This document shows, in pieces, positions 25,699 to 34,147 of a DNA stretch of 64,000 nucleotides. The position numbers and the translations under genes were made by a program. The notes beneath the pieces were generated by a model. It was not told where the DNA came from, did not search any database, and was given only the letters and a program-made list of their open reading frames with translations. The stretch spans positions 248,001 to 312,000 of the forward strand of contig NZ_BMTS01000003.1 of the NCBI RefSeq assembly GCF_014649795.1, read 5' to 3'. Position 1 is the first letter of the stretch; each line of letters opens with the position of its first letter. The stretch comes from Streptomyces melanogenes. Lineage in GTDB: Bacteria; Actinomycetota; Actinomycetes; Streptomycetales; Streptomycetaceae.

Positions 25699-27228
25699 TC
25701 AGGCGCAGCTGCGCCCCGTGTTGATGCAGGTCACCGCCTTCCTCATCAGCTGGTCGCTGAAGACGTTGATGAAATCACCGTGATCGGTGACGGGCTTGTG
25801 GAGCTGCTCGGGGAACGAGTCGACGGCGAACCCGGGGCCCGGCGGCACGGCGTACACGATCCGCTGCTGGAGCTGCGGGATCGCCTTGAAGCCGCGCGGG
25901 CACGCACCGTTCCTTCCGGCGAAGGCGACGTGCGTCCGGTGGTTCGCGCTGTCCGTGTTCTTCCCGTCCCAGCAGCTCTGGAAATTGAAGGTGCGGACGA
26001 CTTTGCTGCCCTGGGGGCAGATCGGGTACTTGTCCTTGAGCTGGCGGTTCTCGAATCCGGTGCAGCTCCAGGACGCGTTGGCATTCGCGTTCCCGTTGGT
26101 GAAGGCCTTGGCGTCGCCGGTGATGATCCGCAGAAAGCGCGGCATGGCGGTGACCTTGCTGACGGGATTCCCGGCGAACTTGATGGTGACCTGGACGGGC
26201 GTCTGGATCTTTCCGACGTTCTTGTCCTTGCCGCCGCCGTCCGCATTGGCGTCGTTCTCGTTCTGACCGTTCTGCAGGCGGATCACGGGCCAGTAATACG
26301 TGGACTTGTCGCCCTGGTTGCGGCAGCTCGTACCGCCGTTGGCCAGATCGCCGTCGCTGGCGAAGGCGTCGTTCGCCTGGTTTCCGACATAGTCGTGCAT
26401 ATGGTGGGCGCCATTGCTCACACCGGGCGCGACGATGACGTTGTCCGGATTCCGTTTGCCATTCTGGTTGACGCCGCAACTACTGGTGAAGAGACCGGTC
26501 GAGCCGTTGCGCTGGAATTGGGGGGCCCGCACGTTCGGCCGTACGGAACGGATGTCGACGAAGTCGTTCTTCGAGGGCCCGTTCCCGACGCCCTGACCCT
26601 GGCCCTGCTGTCCCTGACCCTGGCCTTGACCTTGGTTCTGGCCCTGGTTCTGACCCTGGCCCTGGCCGCTCTGGTTCTGCCACTGGCCCTGACCCTGGCC
26701 CTGGTTCTGCCCCTGGGCCTGTCCGGCCGCCTGGGCGGCTCCCTGGCCGCCCCCGCCGTTGTCGTCGGCGCGCAGGGTGCAGGGGGCGAGCCCCCGCATC
26801 CCCTGCGGCTGCTGTCCGCCGCCGCGGCCCACCGCGCCGGCGATCCGGTCCAGCGACGCCGTCCGCTTGTCCTTCAGCGGATCCAGTACGACCTGCTGGG
26901 CGTATCCGGCATCCCGGTCGACGCGGTCCTTGTTCGAGGCGAACTTCTCGTATGCGTCGGTGATCTGCGTATCAATGGCGGCCAGTTCGCGGTCCACCTC
27001 CGGACGGGCCGAATCCGGCACGTCCGGCAGGCTGTTGGACACGTCCGGACAGTCGATCGTCGACAAATTCCGCACCGGGGCGGCCCGTACCTGGGCCTTT
27101 CCCGGGTCGTCACTCGCCGAGGCGTACACATTCACCGCGACAAGGCCGCCCCCACCGATGAAGAGTGCCGCGGCGGCCATCGTCATCCGCCGGGGGAAGG
27201 TCGGCCGTTTTCGTATTGAGCGTCCCAT
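25699..27228 (-). CDS. Secreted DUF1996-domain protein with Gly-Gln repeat linker
   Basis: 509 residues from ATG 27228 with AAGGAG upstream. A basic start ([14 protein letters not shown]) precedes a hydrophobic export segment. An N-terminal Cys/Asp-rich region is followed by a low-complexity Gly-Gln/Asn linker (about residues 165-215, e.g. [20 protein letters not shown]), then the DUF1996 domain starting near VPNFVD-like [14 protein letters not shown], with [40 protein letters not shown] and [19 protein letters not shown]1996 proteins are extracellular and of unknown activity, often linked with polysaccharide-binding proteins. Monocistronic by context. Confidence 0.85.
   Translation of the reverse strand: MGRSIRKRPTFPRRMTMAAAALFIGGGGLVAVNVYASASDDPGKAQVRAAPVRNLSTIDCPDVSNSLPDVPDSARPEVDRELAAIDTQITDAYEKFASNKDRVDRDAGYAQQVVLDPLKDKRTASLDRIAGAVGRGGGQQPQGMRGLAPCTLRADDNGGGGQGAAQAAGQAQGQNQGQGQGQWQNQSGQGQGQNQGQNQGQGQGQGQQGQGQGVGNGPSKNDFVDIRSVRPNVRAPQFQRNGSTGLFTSSCGVNQNGKRNPDNVIVAPGVSNGAHHMHDYVGNQANDAFASDGDLANGGTSCRNQGDKSTYYWPVIRLQNGQNENDANADGGGKDKNVGKIQTPVQVTIKFAGNPVSKVTAMPRFLRIITGDAKAFTNGNANANASWSCTGFENRQLKDKYPICPQGSKVVRTFNFQSCWDGKNTDSANHRTHVAFAGRNGACPRGFKAIPQLQQRIVYAVPPGPGFAVDSFPEQLHKPVTDHGDFINVFSDQLMRKAVTCINTGRSCA
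26590..26735. repeat. CCCTGG/CCTGACC tandem repeat encoding the Gly-Gln linker
   Basis: Imperfect hexanucleotide-style repeats (CCCTGGCCCTGACCCTGG and TTCTGGCCCTGG variants) run through this stretch of the DUF1996 gene. Such repeats are prone to slippage in multiples of 6 and keep frame, so the linker length probably varies among strains. Confidence 0.75.
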
Positions 27229-27344
27229 GGAACTCCTTCGCTTGAAGCAGCGCGTCGTTCCATACGCATGGGGCACGTGGGGCGTTCAACGCCCCGACTA
27301 TTTCGTAGGTATCTCCAGGAACACGGGTCGGCCGGGTCGGACGT

Positions 27345-28499
27345 TCAGCGCTTGACCGCGCGCAGCACCACGAACTTCGGGTCGCTGGCGACGAGTTCGC
27401 TGTTGCCGAAGAGCCGCTCCAGCTTGAGGTGGTAACCCAGGTGGCGGTTGCCCACGACCCACAACTCGCCGCCCGGGCGCAGCGCTTCGCGCGCGTCCGT
27501 GAACATCCGCGTGGAGGTGCGGTCCGTGGTGGCCTGATGGGTGTGGAACGGCGGGTTGTTGAGCACCAGGTCGGCCGAGCCCGGCGGGAACCCGCTCAGC
27601 CCGTCGCCGAGCCGGAACTCGGCGTCGGCCTCCCGCGCCGCGCCCGCGCAGAGCCGGAACGTCGCCCGCGCCGAGGCGATCGCCTGGTGCGACTCGTCGG
27701 TGAACACGACCTTCGCCTCGGGGTTGGCGAGCGCCGCCGCCGTACCCACGATGCCGTTGCCGCAGCCCAGGTCCACGACCCGGTCCGGGCCGGTGCGGGC
27801 GGGCATGTGCTGGAGCAGGAAGCGGGTGCCGATGTCGAGGCGGTCGGCGCAGAACACGCCCGCGTAGTTGGTGACGGCGAGCCCGGAGGCCGGGCCGATG
27901 CCCATCTCCAGGGAGTACGTCAGCGGCCACGGGTTCCTCGGCCGGGCGAGCGCCGGGTCCGGCTCGCAGAAGATCAGCCGGGCCTTCTTCTCGGCCAGCG
28001 AGGTCTTCGTGGGGCCGAGGAGCCGCTCGAACAGGTTCAGCGTGGAGGTGTGGATGTCCTTCACCATGCCGGTGCCGACGACCACGGTGCCCGCGTGCAC
28101 GCCCGGCGCGAGCCGGTGCAGCTGGTCCTCCAGGAGGGCGAGGCTCTTCGGTACGCGCACCAGCAGGACGTCCACCCGGGCGGGCGGCTCGTCGTGGGTG
28201 GAGAGCAGCGTGACGGAGTCCTCCGCCACGCCCGCCCGCGCCAGGTTCGCCCGGGTCGCCTCCTGGCCGAGGAAGGACTCGCTGATCTGCGTGAGCGAGC
28301 CGGCTCCCCGGGCCGCCAGCGCGGTCGTCAGGGCGCCCCAACGGTCGCCGAGGGCCACCACGGCCCCGGAGAGGTCCGTGTCCTCCAGGTGCCGCAGCAG
28401 ATACTCGTCGGCGGCGTCCCAGGCCCGCAGCTGGTCGCGGGGATCCTCGGGAAATCGGGTCAGGTCGTACTCGCCCCAGGGCGTGCTCATACGGTTCAT
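27345..28499 (-). CDS. RlmG/RsmC-type SAM-dependent rRNA methyltransferase
   Basis: 384 residues from ATG 28499 (MNRMSTPWGEY); an ATG at 28490 would trim three residues. The protein has the two-lobed layout of RlmG/RsmC: a degenerate N-terminal methyltransferase-like half and an active C-terminal half with VVDLGCGNGIVGTAAAL (SAM site) and LVLNNPPFHTHQ (the NPPF catalytic motif for guanine-N2 methylation). It ends in FVVLRAVKR. Probable m2G methyltransferase of rRNA. It stands alone between the DUF1996 gene and a two-component pair. Confidence 0.85.
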   Translation of the reverse strand: MNRMSTPWGEYDLTRFPEDPRDQLRAWDAADEYLLRHLEDTDLSGAVVALGDRWGALTTALAARGAGSLTQISESFLGQEATRANLARAGVAEDSVTLLSTHDEPPARVDVLLVRVPKSLALLEDQLHRLAPGVHAGTVVVGTGMVKDIHTSTLNLFERLLGPTKTSLAEKKARLIFCEPDPALARPRNPWPLTYSLEMGIGPASGLAVTNYAGVFCADRLDIGTRFLLQHMPARTGPDRVVDLGCGNGIVGTAAALANPEAKVVFTDESHQAIASARATFRLCAGAAREADAEFRLGDGLSGFPPGSADLVLNNPPFHTHQATTDRTSTRMFTDAREALRPGGELWVVGNRHLGYHLKLERLFGNSELVASDPKFVVLRAVKR

Positions 28500-28553
28500 T
28501 ACGGCCAGGCTAACCCGCCGGGGCCGACGCCCTACGCCATCCACGCGTGGCAC

Positions 28554-28633
28554 CCCCTAGGGGCGCGGGGCTGTGACATGTGCGGCTCCGCCGCGTGGGC
28601 GCGCCCAGCCACCCACGGTCCGCAGCCGAAAGA
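28554..28633. repeat. Dispersed repeat, copy E (divergent subtype)
   Basis: Begins CCCCTAGGGGCGCGGGGCTG and continues TGTGCGGCTCCGCCGCGTGG, GCGCGCCCAGCCACCCACGG, TCCGCAGCCGAAA. The outer flank matches the other copies but the arm after GCGGGG is different, marking a second subtype. It lies directly 3' of the response regulator gene. Confidence 0.7.
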
Positions 28634-28639
28634 CGAAGC

Positions 28640-29287
28640 TCAGCCTCGCTCCAGGTAAGCCAGCACCGCCAGCACCCGCCGGTTGTCATCGTCAGACACC
28701 GGCAGGCCCAGCTTCGCGAAGATATTGGACGTGTGCTTCGCGATCGCCCGCTCCGTCACCACCAGCTGCTGCGCGATCGCCGCATTGGACCGCCCCTGGG
28801 CCATCAGCTCCATCACCTCCAGCTCCCGAGGAGTGAGCCCCGCCACCGGCGAGTCCCGCACCTTGCGCGACAGGAGCTGCGAGATCACCTGCGGATCCAT
28901 CGCCGTGCCACCCCCCGCCACCCGCCGCACCGCGTCCACGAACTGCTCCGCGTCGAAGACCCGGTCCTTCAGCAGATAGCCGACGCCCCCGTTCCCGTCG
29001 GCGAGCAGCTCGCGCGCGTACAGCTGCTCCACGTGCTGCGACAGGACCAGGACCGGCAGCCCTGGCCGCGCCCGCCGGGCGGCCAGCGCGCACTGGAGGC
29101 CCTCGTCGGTGTGCGTGGGCGGCAGCCGTACGTCCACGATCGCCACCTCGGGGTCCGACTCGGCCAGCGCCCGGGCCAGTTCGGGCCCGCTCTCGACCGC
29201 CGCGACGATCTCGAAGTCGTACGCCTCGAGGAGCCGTACGAGCCCGTCCCGGAGCAGGAAGAGGTCTTCGGCTAGGACAACGCGCAA
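28640..29287 (-). CDS. NarL/FixJ-type response regulator
   Basis: 215 residues. The receiver has RVVLAEDLFLLRDG, phosphoacceptor Asp in VAIVDVRLPPTHTDEGL and the conserved Lys in GYLLKDRV. The C-terminal LuxR HTH reads LTPRELEVMELMAQGRSNAA followed by IAQQLVVTERAIAKHTSNIF. It overlaps the upstream histidine kinase by 16 bases, so the two are co-expressed. The regulon cannot be read from the sequence. Confidence 0.94.
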   Translation of the reverse strand: MRVVLAEDLFLLRDGLVRLLEAYDFEIVAAVESGPELARALAESDPEVAIVDVRLPPTHTDEGLQCALAARRARPGLPVLVLSQHVEQLYARELLADGNGGVGYLLKDRVFDAEQFVDAVRRVAGGGTAMDPQVISQLLSRKVRDSPVAGLTPRELEVMELMAQGRSNAAIAQQLVVTERAIAKHTSNIFAKLGLPVSDDDNRRVLAVLAYLERG

Positions 29288-30537
29288 GGAATCTCCATGG
29301 TCACCATGGTGGGGCCGCCCACGGGACTGCTGACGGCCAGGACGCCGTCGAATGTACCCAGTCGGCGCTCAAGACCGCTCAGCCCCGAGCCGCCGCCCAC
29401 CCGGGCCCCGCCGCGCCCGTCGTCGGTGACCGAGATCCGCAGCGCCCCGCTCCCGTACGAGAGGTCGACCCAGATCCGGTCGGCCCCGGCGTGCTTGACC
29501 GCGTTGGTGAGGACCTCGCTGACCGCGAAGTACGCGGCCGACTCGACCGGTGCGTCGGCGCGCCCGGCCGGCAGCTCCACGTCGACCTCGACCGGCACCG
29601 GCAGCCGCAGGGCCAGGGCCCGCACCGCGTCCCCGAGGCCCCGCTCGGCGAGGACCGGCGGGTGGATGCCCCGGACCAGGTCGCGCAGTTCGGTGAGCGC
29701 CTCGGCGGACGACTCGCGGGCCTTGGCGAGCAGCGCCTTGGCCTGCGCGGGGTCCTTCTCGATCAGGGCTTCCACGGTGCCCAGGCTCATGCCGACGGCG
29801 ACGAGCCGGGCCTGCGCCCCGTCGTGCAGGTCGCGCTCGATGCGGCGCAGTTCGGCGGCCGAGGAGTCCACGGCGTCGTGCCGGGTCTCGGTCAGGCGCT
29901 CCACCCGCAGGGCGAGGGCCTGCTCCCGGGTGGGGGAGAGCAGCGACCTGGCGATCGCGAAGTTGGCCCTGATCAGCGCCGGGTTCACGAAGAGGCCGAG
30001 GGCGGCGTACCCGAATCCGAGGACGGCCGCCAGGTTGGCCGTCGACTGCGAGGTGATGTGGACGAAGGTGAACCACAGGCCGCCGCCCGCCTCGTCGATC
30101 GGCTTCCAGACGCCCGCCGCGAGCACCACGCCCCACACGCTGTAGAGGAGCAGCGCGGGCGCCAGCATGGCGACGACGGCGCCCGCCGTCATGTCGGCGA
30201 GCAGCCACTCCAGGTCGCGCCAGGTCGCCGGGTCCTTCAGGAGCGCCCCGCACCGCTCCACCGCGCCGAGCACCCCGGCCCGCTCGCGGGGCAGCGGCCG
30301 GTACGGCACGGCGATCTCCATCCCCAGCCACTCCCGGGCCAGCGAGCGGCGCCGGTTGGCGTACACCCGTACCGCTTCGAGCACGGGCGGGGTGGTGAAC
30401 ACGCCCACGCCGATGGGGATCAGGGCGATCGACACGGCGGTCAGGGTGAACAGGAAGATCCCGACGGCCAGGGCGCTCGTCGAGAGGCCGAACCCCCGGC
30501 CACCGGCGAGCAGCCCCGCCTTTGTGCGCGTCACCAT
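29272..30537 (-). CDS. Sensor histidine kinase (HisKA_3 type)
   Basis: 421 residues. The N-terminal ~200 residues form a membrane sensor with two pairs of hydrophobic segments (VGIFLFTLTAVSIALIPIGV and a later pair), resembling the PF13796 putative sensor domain. The dimerisation box ERDLHDGAQARLVAVGMSLG holds the phospho-His. The ATPase domain shows VLTNAVKHAGA (N box) and VTDDGRGGARVGGGSGLSGL (G1/G2). It partners the NarL-type regulator that overlaps its 3' end. Confidence 0.93.
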   Translation of the reverse strand: MVTRTKAGLLAGGRGFGLSTSALAVGIFLFTLTAVSIALIPIGVGVFTTPPVLEAVRVYANRRRSLAREWLGMEIAVPYRPLPRERAGVLGAVERCGALLKDPATWRDLEWLLADMTAGAVVAMLAPALLLYSVWGVVLAAGVWKPIDEAGGGLWFTFVHITSQSTANLAAVLGFGYAALGLFVNPALIRANFAIARSLLSPTREQALALRVERLTETRHDAVDSSAAELRRIERDLHDGAQARLVAVGMSLGTVEALIEKDPAQAKALLAKARESSAEALTELRDLVRGIHPPVLAERGLGDAVRALALRLPVPVEVDVELPAGRADAPVESAAYFAVSEVLTNAVKHAGADRIWVDLSYGSGALRISVTDDGRGGARVGGGSGLSGLERRLGTFDGVLAVSSPVGGPTMVTMEIPCALS

Positions 30538-30682
30538 CGTCCTCGTCCCCCTTCATGGGCCCCGCGTGCTTGCGGACCCCAGTCTCGCCGCACCGCCCGG
30601 TCGCGGTCACGGGGCCGGTCCCCCCGGCCGGGGTGTATCTACCACCACCCCCTGACCTCCCAGTTTGCCCGGAAACGGGAGC

Positions 30683-30712
30683 GCCCCCGGCACGGCGGTC
30701 CGTGCCGGGGGC
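30683..30712 (-). terminator. Hairpin terminator behind the winged-helix regulator
   Basis: GCCCCCGGCACG, six-base loop, CGTGCCGGGGGC: a perfect 12-base stem starting 26 bases past the stop of the minus-strand gene at 30739. Confidence 0.85.
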
Positions 30713-30738
30713 AGCCCGGGTGAGCGCGTACGGGCGGA

Positions 30739-31329
30739 TCAGGGCGCGTACTTGTACCCGACCCGCCGCACCGTCTGGATGGCGTGGCGGTGCTGGGTGC
30801 CGAGCTTGCGGCGCAGCCGGGCGACGTGGACGTCCACGGTCCGGCCGTCGCCGACGTGGCCGTACCCCCACACCGTGGTCACCAACTGGTCGCGGGTGTG
30901 CACCCGCTGGGGGTGCGCCACCAGATGGGCGAGCAGCTCGAATTCGAGGTACGTGAGGTCGAGCACGCGCCCGTCGACCTCGGCGGTCCGGCGGACCGCG
31001 TCGATGCGCACCAGCGCGTCGCCGCCGACCGCCGCGTCCGCGTCGGTCTCCTCGGCCACCGGGTCGGGCGCGGCGGCGAGCAGCGGCTGCTGGTCTGCCG
31101 GGACGAGCACCAGATAGCCGACCATCGGCGGGTGGCCGGGCAGCGCGGGCAGGGTGTGCTGGGGCGCGGGCAGCCAAGTGGCGCCCGGCGGAAGGAAGTC
31201 GACGACCGTGCCGGTGGCGGCGGCCACCTCGTCGCGGTCGACGGCACGGAGTCGATGGCGTCCCAGGGGTACGGGACCGGGGCGGGCAGCGGTCGCAGCG
31301 GAGGCGGAGAAGGTACGGGCGTTCGCCAT
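30739..31329 (-). CDS. Winged-helix OmpR-type DNA-binding protein without receiver (GlnRII-like by position)
   Basis: 196 residues. Residues ~100-196 form an OmpR/PhoB winged helix: AVRRTAEVDGRVLDLTYLEF, ELLAHLVAHPQRVHTRDQL, VWGYGHVGDGRTVDVHVARL and a closing TVRRVGYKYAP. The N-terminal half is Pro/Ala-rich and has no acidic pocket or phosphoacceptor Asp. It sits just downstream of glnII; in S. coelicolor I recall the atypical OmpR-type regulator GlnRII (SCO2213) next to glnII (SCO2210), so this is probably its orthologue, but I assign it on position and domain only. A 39-codon ORF precedes it by 85 bases. Confidence 0.85.
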   Translation of the reverse strand: MANARTFSASAATAARPGPVPLGRHRLRAVDRDEVAAATGTVVDFLPPGATWLPAPQHTLPALPGHPPMVGYLVLVPADQQPLLAAAPDPVAEETDADAAVGGDALVRIDAVRRTAEVDGRVLDLTYLEFELLAHLVAHPQRVHTRDQLVTTVWGYGHVGDGRTVDVHVARLRRKLGTQHRHAIQTVRRVGYKYAP

Positions 31330-31414
31330 GAGAGGTCAGCTCTTTCGCGCGGAGTCGTCGACAGGGGACGTACGTCGGTGCGCGCGGGCCGAAGGCCTTC
31401 GATGAGGGGAGGCT

Positions 31415-31534
31415 TTAGAGGGCCGGCGCGTTCATCGCGCGGCAACACACCCGGTCGAAGTCGTGGTGCTGACGAGACGGCCAGAACGGCTCGAGGTCGC
31501 TGCGACCTGTCGCGGGGTTCGGGTAGCTGGCCAT
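31415..31534 (-). CDS. Small conserved-looking 39-residue ORF, possible leader peptide
   Basis: Runs from ATG 31534 (MASYPNPATGRSD) to TAA 31417-31415. The C-terminal part SRQHHDFDRVCCRAMNAPAL resembles, in its R-x-H-x-D-F-x-R-V-x-x-C pattern, the short putative leader peptides annotated in front of many Streptomyces metabolic genes. Two adjacent Cys codons make Cys-tRNA sensing conceivable. It ends 85 bases before the winged-helix gene, with the palindrome CGAAGGCCTTCG (31390-31401) in between. The ribosome site is weak. Coding status is probable, not certain. Confidence 0.55.
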   Translation of the reverse strand: MASYPNPATGRSDLEPFWPSRQHHDFDRVCCRAMNAPAL

Positions 31535-31634
31535 GGGCCCATTCAACCAGATCCCCGCGCCGCTGAGCAGCGCCCTCCCACAGTCCGATACGGAACCTTG
31601 GCACACGGTGACCGGAACTCGCCCTACCGCAAAG

Positions 31635-31676
31635 CCCGGAGGGCGCCCACCGCGTATGCGGCGGACGCCCTCCGGG
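31635..31676 (-). terminator. Hairpin terminator behind glnII
   Basis: CCCGGAGGGCG and CGCCCTCCGGG form an 11-base stem, with a smaller CCGCG/GCGG pairing in the 20-base loop, 38 bases past the glnII stop on the minus strand. Confidence 0.8.
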
Positions 31677-31713
31677 ACGGTTCCTGCGGGCCGGTTCCCG
31701 CTGCCCGTGCGGC

Positions 31714-32751
31714 TCAGACCTGGCCGGCCTTCTCCAGACCGGTGCAGCAGGTGTCGACGATCAGCCGGGTCACGACGTACGGGTCGACGTTGGCGTTGGG
31801 GCGGCGGTCCTCGATGTAGCCCTTCTTGTCCACCTCGACCTGCCACGGGATGCGGACCGAGGCGCCGCGGTTGGAGACGCCGTACGAGTACTCGTTCCAC
31901 GGGGCGGTCTCGTGCAGGCCGGTGAGGCGGTCGTCGATGCCCGCGCCGTAGTTCTTGACGTGGTCCATCGGCTTGGAGCCCTCGCCGAGCGACTCGCACG
32001 CGGTGATGATCGCGTCGTAGCCCTCGCGCATCGCCTTGGTGGAGAAGTTGGTGTGCGCGCCCGCGCCGTTCCAGTCGCCCTTGACCGGCTTGGGGTCGAG
32101 GGTGGCGGAGACGTTGAACTCCTCGGCGGTGCGGTAGAGCAGCCAGCGCGCGATCCACAGCTGGTCGGAGACCTCGAGCGGGCCGACCGGACCGACCTGG
32201 AACTCCCACTGGCCGGGCATGACCTCGGCGTTGATGCCGGAGATGCTCAGGCCCGCGGCGAGGCAGTGGTCGAGGTGCTTCTCGACGATCTCGCGGCCGA
32301 AGATCTCGTCGGCGCCGACACCGCAGTAGTAGCCGCCCTGCGCGGCCGGGAAGCCGCCGACCGGGAAGCCGAGCGGGCGGGTGCCGTCGAAGAACGTGTA
32401 CTCCTGCTCGATGCCGAAGATCGGCTCCTGCGCGGCGAACCGCTCGGCGAGCGGGCGCAGCAGCGCGCGCGTGTTGGACTCGTGCGGGGTGCCGTCGATG
32501 TCGAAGACCTCGCACAGGACGAGGACGTTGTCGCCGCCGCGGATCGGGTCCGGGCAGGAGAAGACCGGCTTCAGCACGCGGTCGGAGGCGTGGCCCTCGG
32601 CCTGGTTGGTGGAGGAGCCGTCGAAGCCCCACACCGGCAGCTCGGTCCCGTCGGGCGTACCCGCGATGATCTTGGTCTTCGAGCGGAGCTTGGCGGTCGG
32701 CTCGGTGCCGTCGATCCAGATGTACTCAGCCTTGAACGTCACGGAAGCCAT
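31714..32751 (-). CDS. glnII: Type II (eukaryote-like) glutamine synthetase
   Basis: 345 residues, the length expected for GSII, against about 470 for GSI. Signatures: ELPVWGFDGSSTNQAEGHAS, FGIEQEYTFFDGTRPLGFP, GINAEVMPGQWEFQVGP and VKGDWNGAGAHTNFSTKAMR. It condenses glutamate, ammonia and ATP to glutamine and, unlike GlnA, is not adenylylated by GlnE. A GlnR-box-like site lies about 93-119 bases upstream (32844-32870). A hairpin terminator follows. Confidence 0.97.
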   Translation of the reverse strand: MASVTFKAEYIWIDGTEPTAKLRSKTKIIAGTPDGTELPVWGFDGSSTNQAEGHASDRVLKPVFSCPDPIRGGDNVLVLCEVFDIDGTPHESNTRALLRPLAERFAAQEPIFGIEQEYTFFDGTRPLGFPVGGFPAAQGGYYCGVGADEIFGREIVEKHLDHCLAAGLSISGINAEVMPGQWEFQVGPVGPLEVSDQLWIARWLLYRTAEEFNVSATLDPKPVKGDWNGAGAHTNFSTKAMREGYDAIITACESLGEGSKPMDHVKNYGAGIDDRLTGLHETAPWNEYSYGVSNRGASVRIPWQVEVDKKGYIEDRRPNANVDPYVVTRLIVDTCCTGLEKAGQV

Positions 32752-32843
32752 CCTTTGCGGGAGCTGCTGGTGGTGCGGGAGCCGGTGCCGTGCGGGGCGC
32801 CTCGGCCGTCGGGGGCAGCCTCACACCCCGGCATTTCCCGTCC

Positions 32844-32870
32844 GTTGCCCGTTTGTGAACCTGGTGTTAC
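32844..32870 (-). promoter_or_regulatory. Candidate GlnR box upstream of glnII
   Basis: On the minus strand: GTAAC, six bases, TTCAC, six bases, GCAAC. This keeps the 5-6-5-6-5 spacing of actinobacterial GlnR boxes (gTnAC-n6-GaAAC-n6-gTnAC), with a weak central element. glnII is a known GlnR target in Streptomyces. Confidence 0.55.
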
Positions 32871-32915
32871 TCAGGTTTCGTTAGGTGAACGCAGCGGGGT
32901 CGGCGACCGGCCGGG

Positions 32916-33389
32916 TCATTTGATGACGGCGTTCGCCCCTGCGATGAGCAGCCCGATCGCCGCGTCCGCGCCCCCGATGAGCGCGGCGGACCGGCGCCGA
33001 TAGCCCTCCCGCAGTGCGGCGAACGTGCCCCAGCCGAACAGCAGCGCCGTGTTGAGCAGCAGCCCCGCGCTGGTGACGTCCTTCTCCGCCCAGCCCGCGA
33101 GCCCGGCGACGACGAGCAGCAGCACGGTCGGCATACAGGCGATGATCACCGGCCACTCGTCGGCGAGCGTCACCCCGAGCCGTCGCCAGCGCTGGCCGCC
33201 GCCGTTCTGCCGGTGGGACGACATGTGGTGCGCGTAGGCGTGGGCGAGCGCGGCGGTGCCGGCGGTCACCAGGATCCAGGCGGCGTTGTAGTACGGGGTG
33301 AACGGCGTGCCCTCGCTGTGCAGCGCCGCGAGCAGCGCGCTGCTCAGGACCGTCCCGTACACGCCGCCGAACAGCCAGTTCTGCTGCAT
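32916..33389 (-). CDS. Small integral membrane protein, function unknown
   Basis: 157 residues from ATG 33389 with four likely membrane helices (WLFGGVYGTVLSSALLAAL, YYNAAWILVTAGTAALAHAY, VIIACMPTVLLLVVAGLAGW, AGLLLNTALLFGWGTFAAL). A His-rich loop HAYAHHMSSHR follows the second helix. It is read in the same direction as glnII with 164 bases between them, and is divergent from the AhpD-like gene. No family assigned. Confidence 0.8.
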   Translation of the reverse strand: MQQNWLFGGVYGTVLSSALLAALHSEGTPFTPYYNAAWILVTAGTAALAHAYAHHMSSHRQNGGGQRWRRLGVTLADEWPVIIACMPTVLLLVVAGLAGWAEKDVTSAGLLLNTALLFGWGTFAALREGYRRRSAALIGGADAAIGLLIAGANAVIK

Positions 33390-33467
33390 GGGGACTCCCT
33401 GCGGGGTGCGGGTGGGGAAGCCTCCAAGGTAGGCGAGGGTTTCGGGGGCGATCGTCCCCGTAAAGTA

Positions 33468-33479
33468 CGAAATATTTCG
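33468..33479. promoter_or_regulatory. AT-rich palindrome in a divergent promoter region
   Basis: CGAAATATTTCG, a perfect 12-base palindrome flanked by AAGTA on the left and GAAAGTA on the right, in the 215-base gap between the small membrane protein and the AhpD-like gene. Its AT content is striking in this genome and it lies where an operator would control both genes. Confidence 0.5.
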
Positions 33480-33604
33480 CCCGAAAGTATGACAACGGGA
33501 GGGGTGGGCCGGGCTCGGGTGCGGCCTCGCGGGCCAAGCGAAATTGACCCGTCTTTCCGACCCGGAAATGCACCTGTGGACCGGTCGCCCACCCCCGTAG
33601 ATTA

Positions 33605-34135
33605 ATGATCATGACGACGACGCAGATCGCCCCGAAGACCACCGGCCTCACCGACACCATCGCCCAGGCCGCGGCCCAGAACCCCGTACGGATCGACTTC
33701 GCCAAGGCCAACCCGAAGGCGTTCAAGGCGATCATCGCGCTGAACATCGCGGCCACCGAGCACCTCGACCCCGCCCTGGTGGAGCTGGTGCAGATACGGG
33801 CCTCGCAGATCAACAACTGCGCGTACTGCCTCCACATGCACGTCAGCGACGCGCACAAGGCGGGCGAGAACCCGGCGCGGCTGCACATGGTGGGCGTGTG
33901 GCGCGAGGCCCCGCACTTCTTCACGCCGCAGGAGCGCGCGGCGCTCGCCCTCACCGAGTCGGTCACGCTGATCGCGGACGGCGAGGTGAGCGACGAGGTG
34001 TTCGAGGAGGCGGCCGAGGAGTTCAGCGAGCAGGAGCTCGGCGGGCTGCTCGCGCTGATCTTCACGATCAACACGTGGAACCGCCTGAACGTCACCGCGC
34101 GGAAGGTGGCGGGGACGGACGAGCGCGTCCGCTAG
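33605..34135 (+). CDS. Carboxymuconolactone decarboxylase / AhpD-like peroxidase-family protein
   Basis: 176 residues from ATG 33605 (a second ATG at 33611). The redox motif is ELVQIRASQINNCAYCLHMH: Glu, CxxC and His in AhpD spacing, near residues 59-78. The rest (VWREAPHFFTPQERAALALT, LIFTINTWNRLNVTAR) matches AhpD-type alkylhydroperoxidase-like proteins. Likely thiol-dependent peroxide reduction in the cytoplasm. It converges on the ArsC-like gene, separated by a 12-base GC palindrome. Confidence 0.88.
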   Translation: MIMTTTQIAPKTTGLTDTIAQAAAQNPVRIDFAKANPKAFKAIIALNIAATEHLDPALVELVQIRASQINNCAYCLHMHVSDAHKAGENPARLHMVGVWREAPHFFTPQERAALALTESVTLIADGEVSDEVFEEAAEEFSEQELGGLLALIFTINTWNRLNVTARKVAGTDERVR

Positions 34136-34146
34136 CCCCCGGGGGC
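34135..34146. terminator. GC palindrome between convergent genes
   Basis: GCCCCCGGGGGC, a perfect self-complementary 12-mer that begins in the last base of the AhpD-like stop and reaches to two bases before the ArsC-like stop. Weak as a hairpin because it lacks a loop, but it is the only structure in the 12-base gap. Confidence 0.35.
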
Positions 34147-34147
34147 C

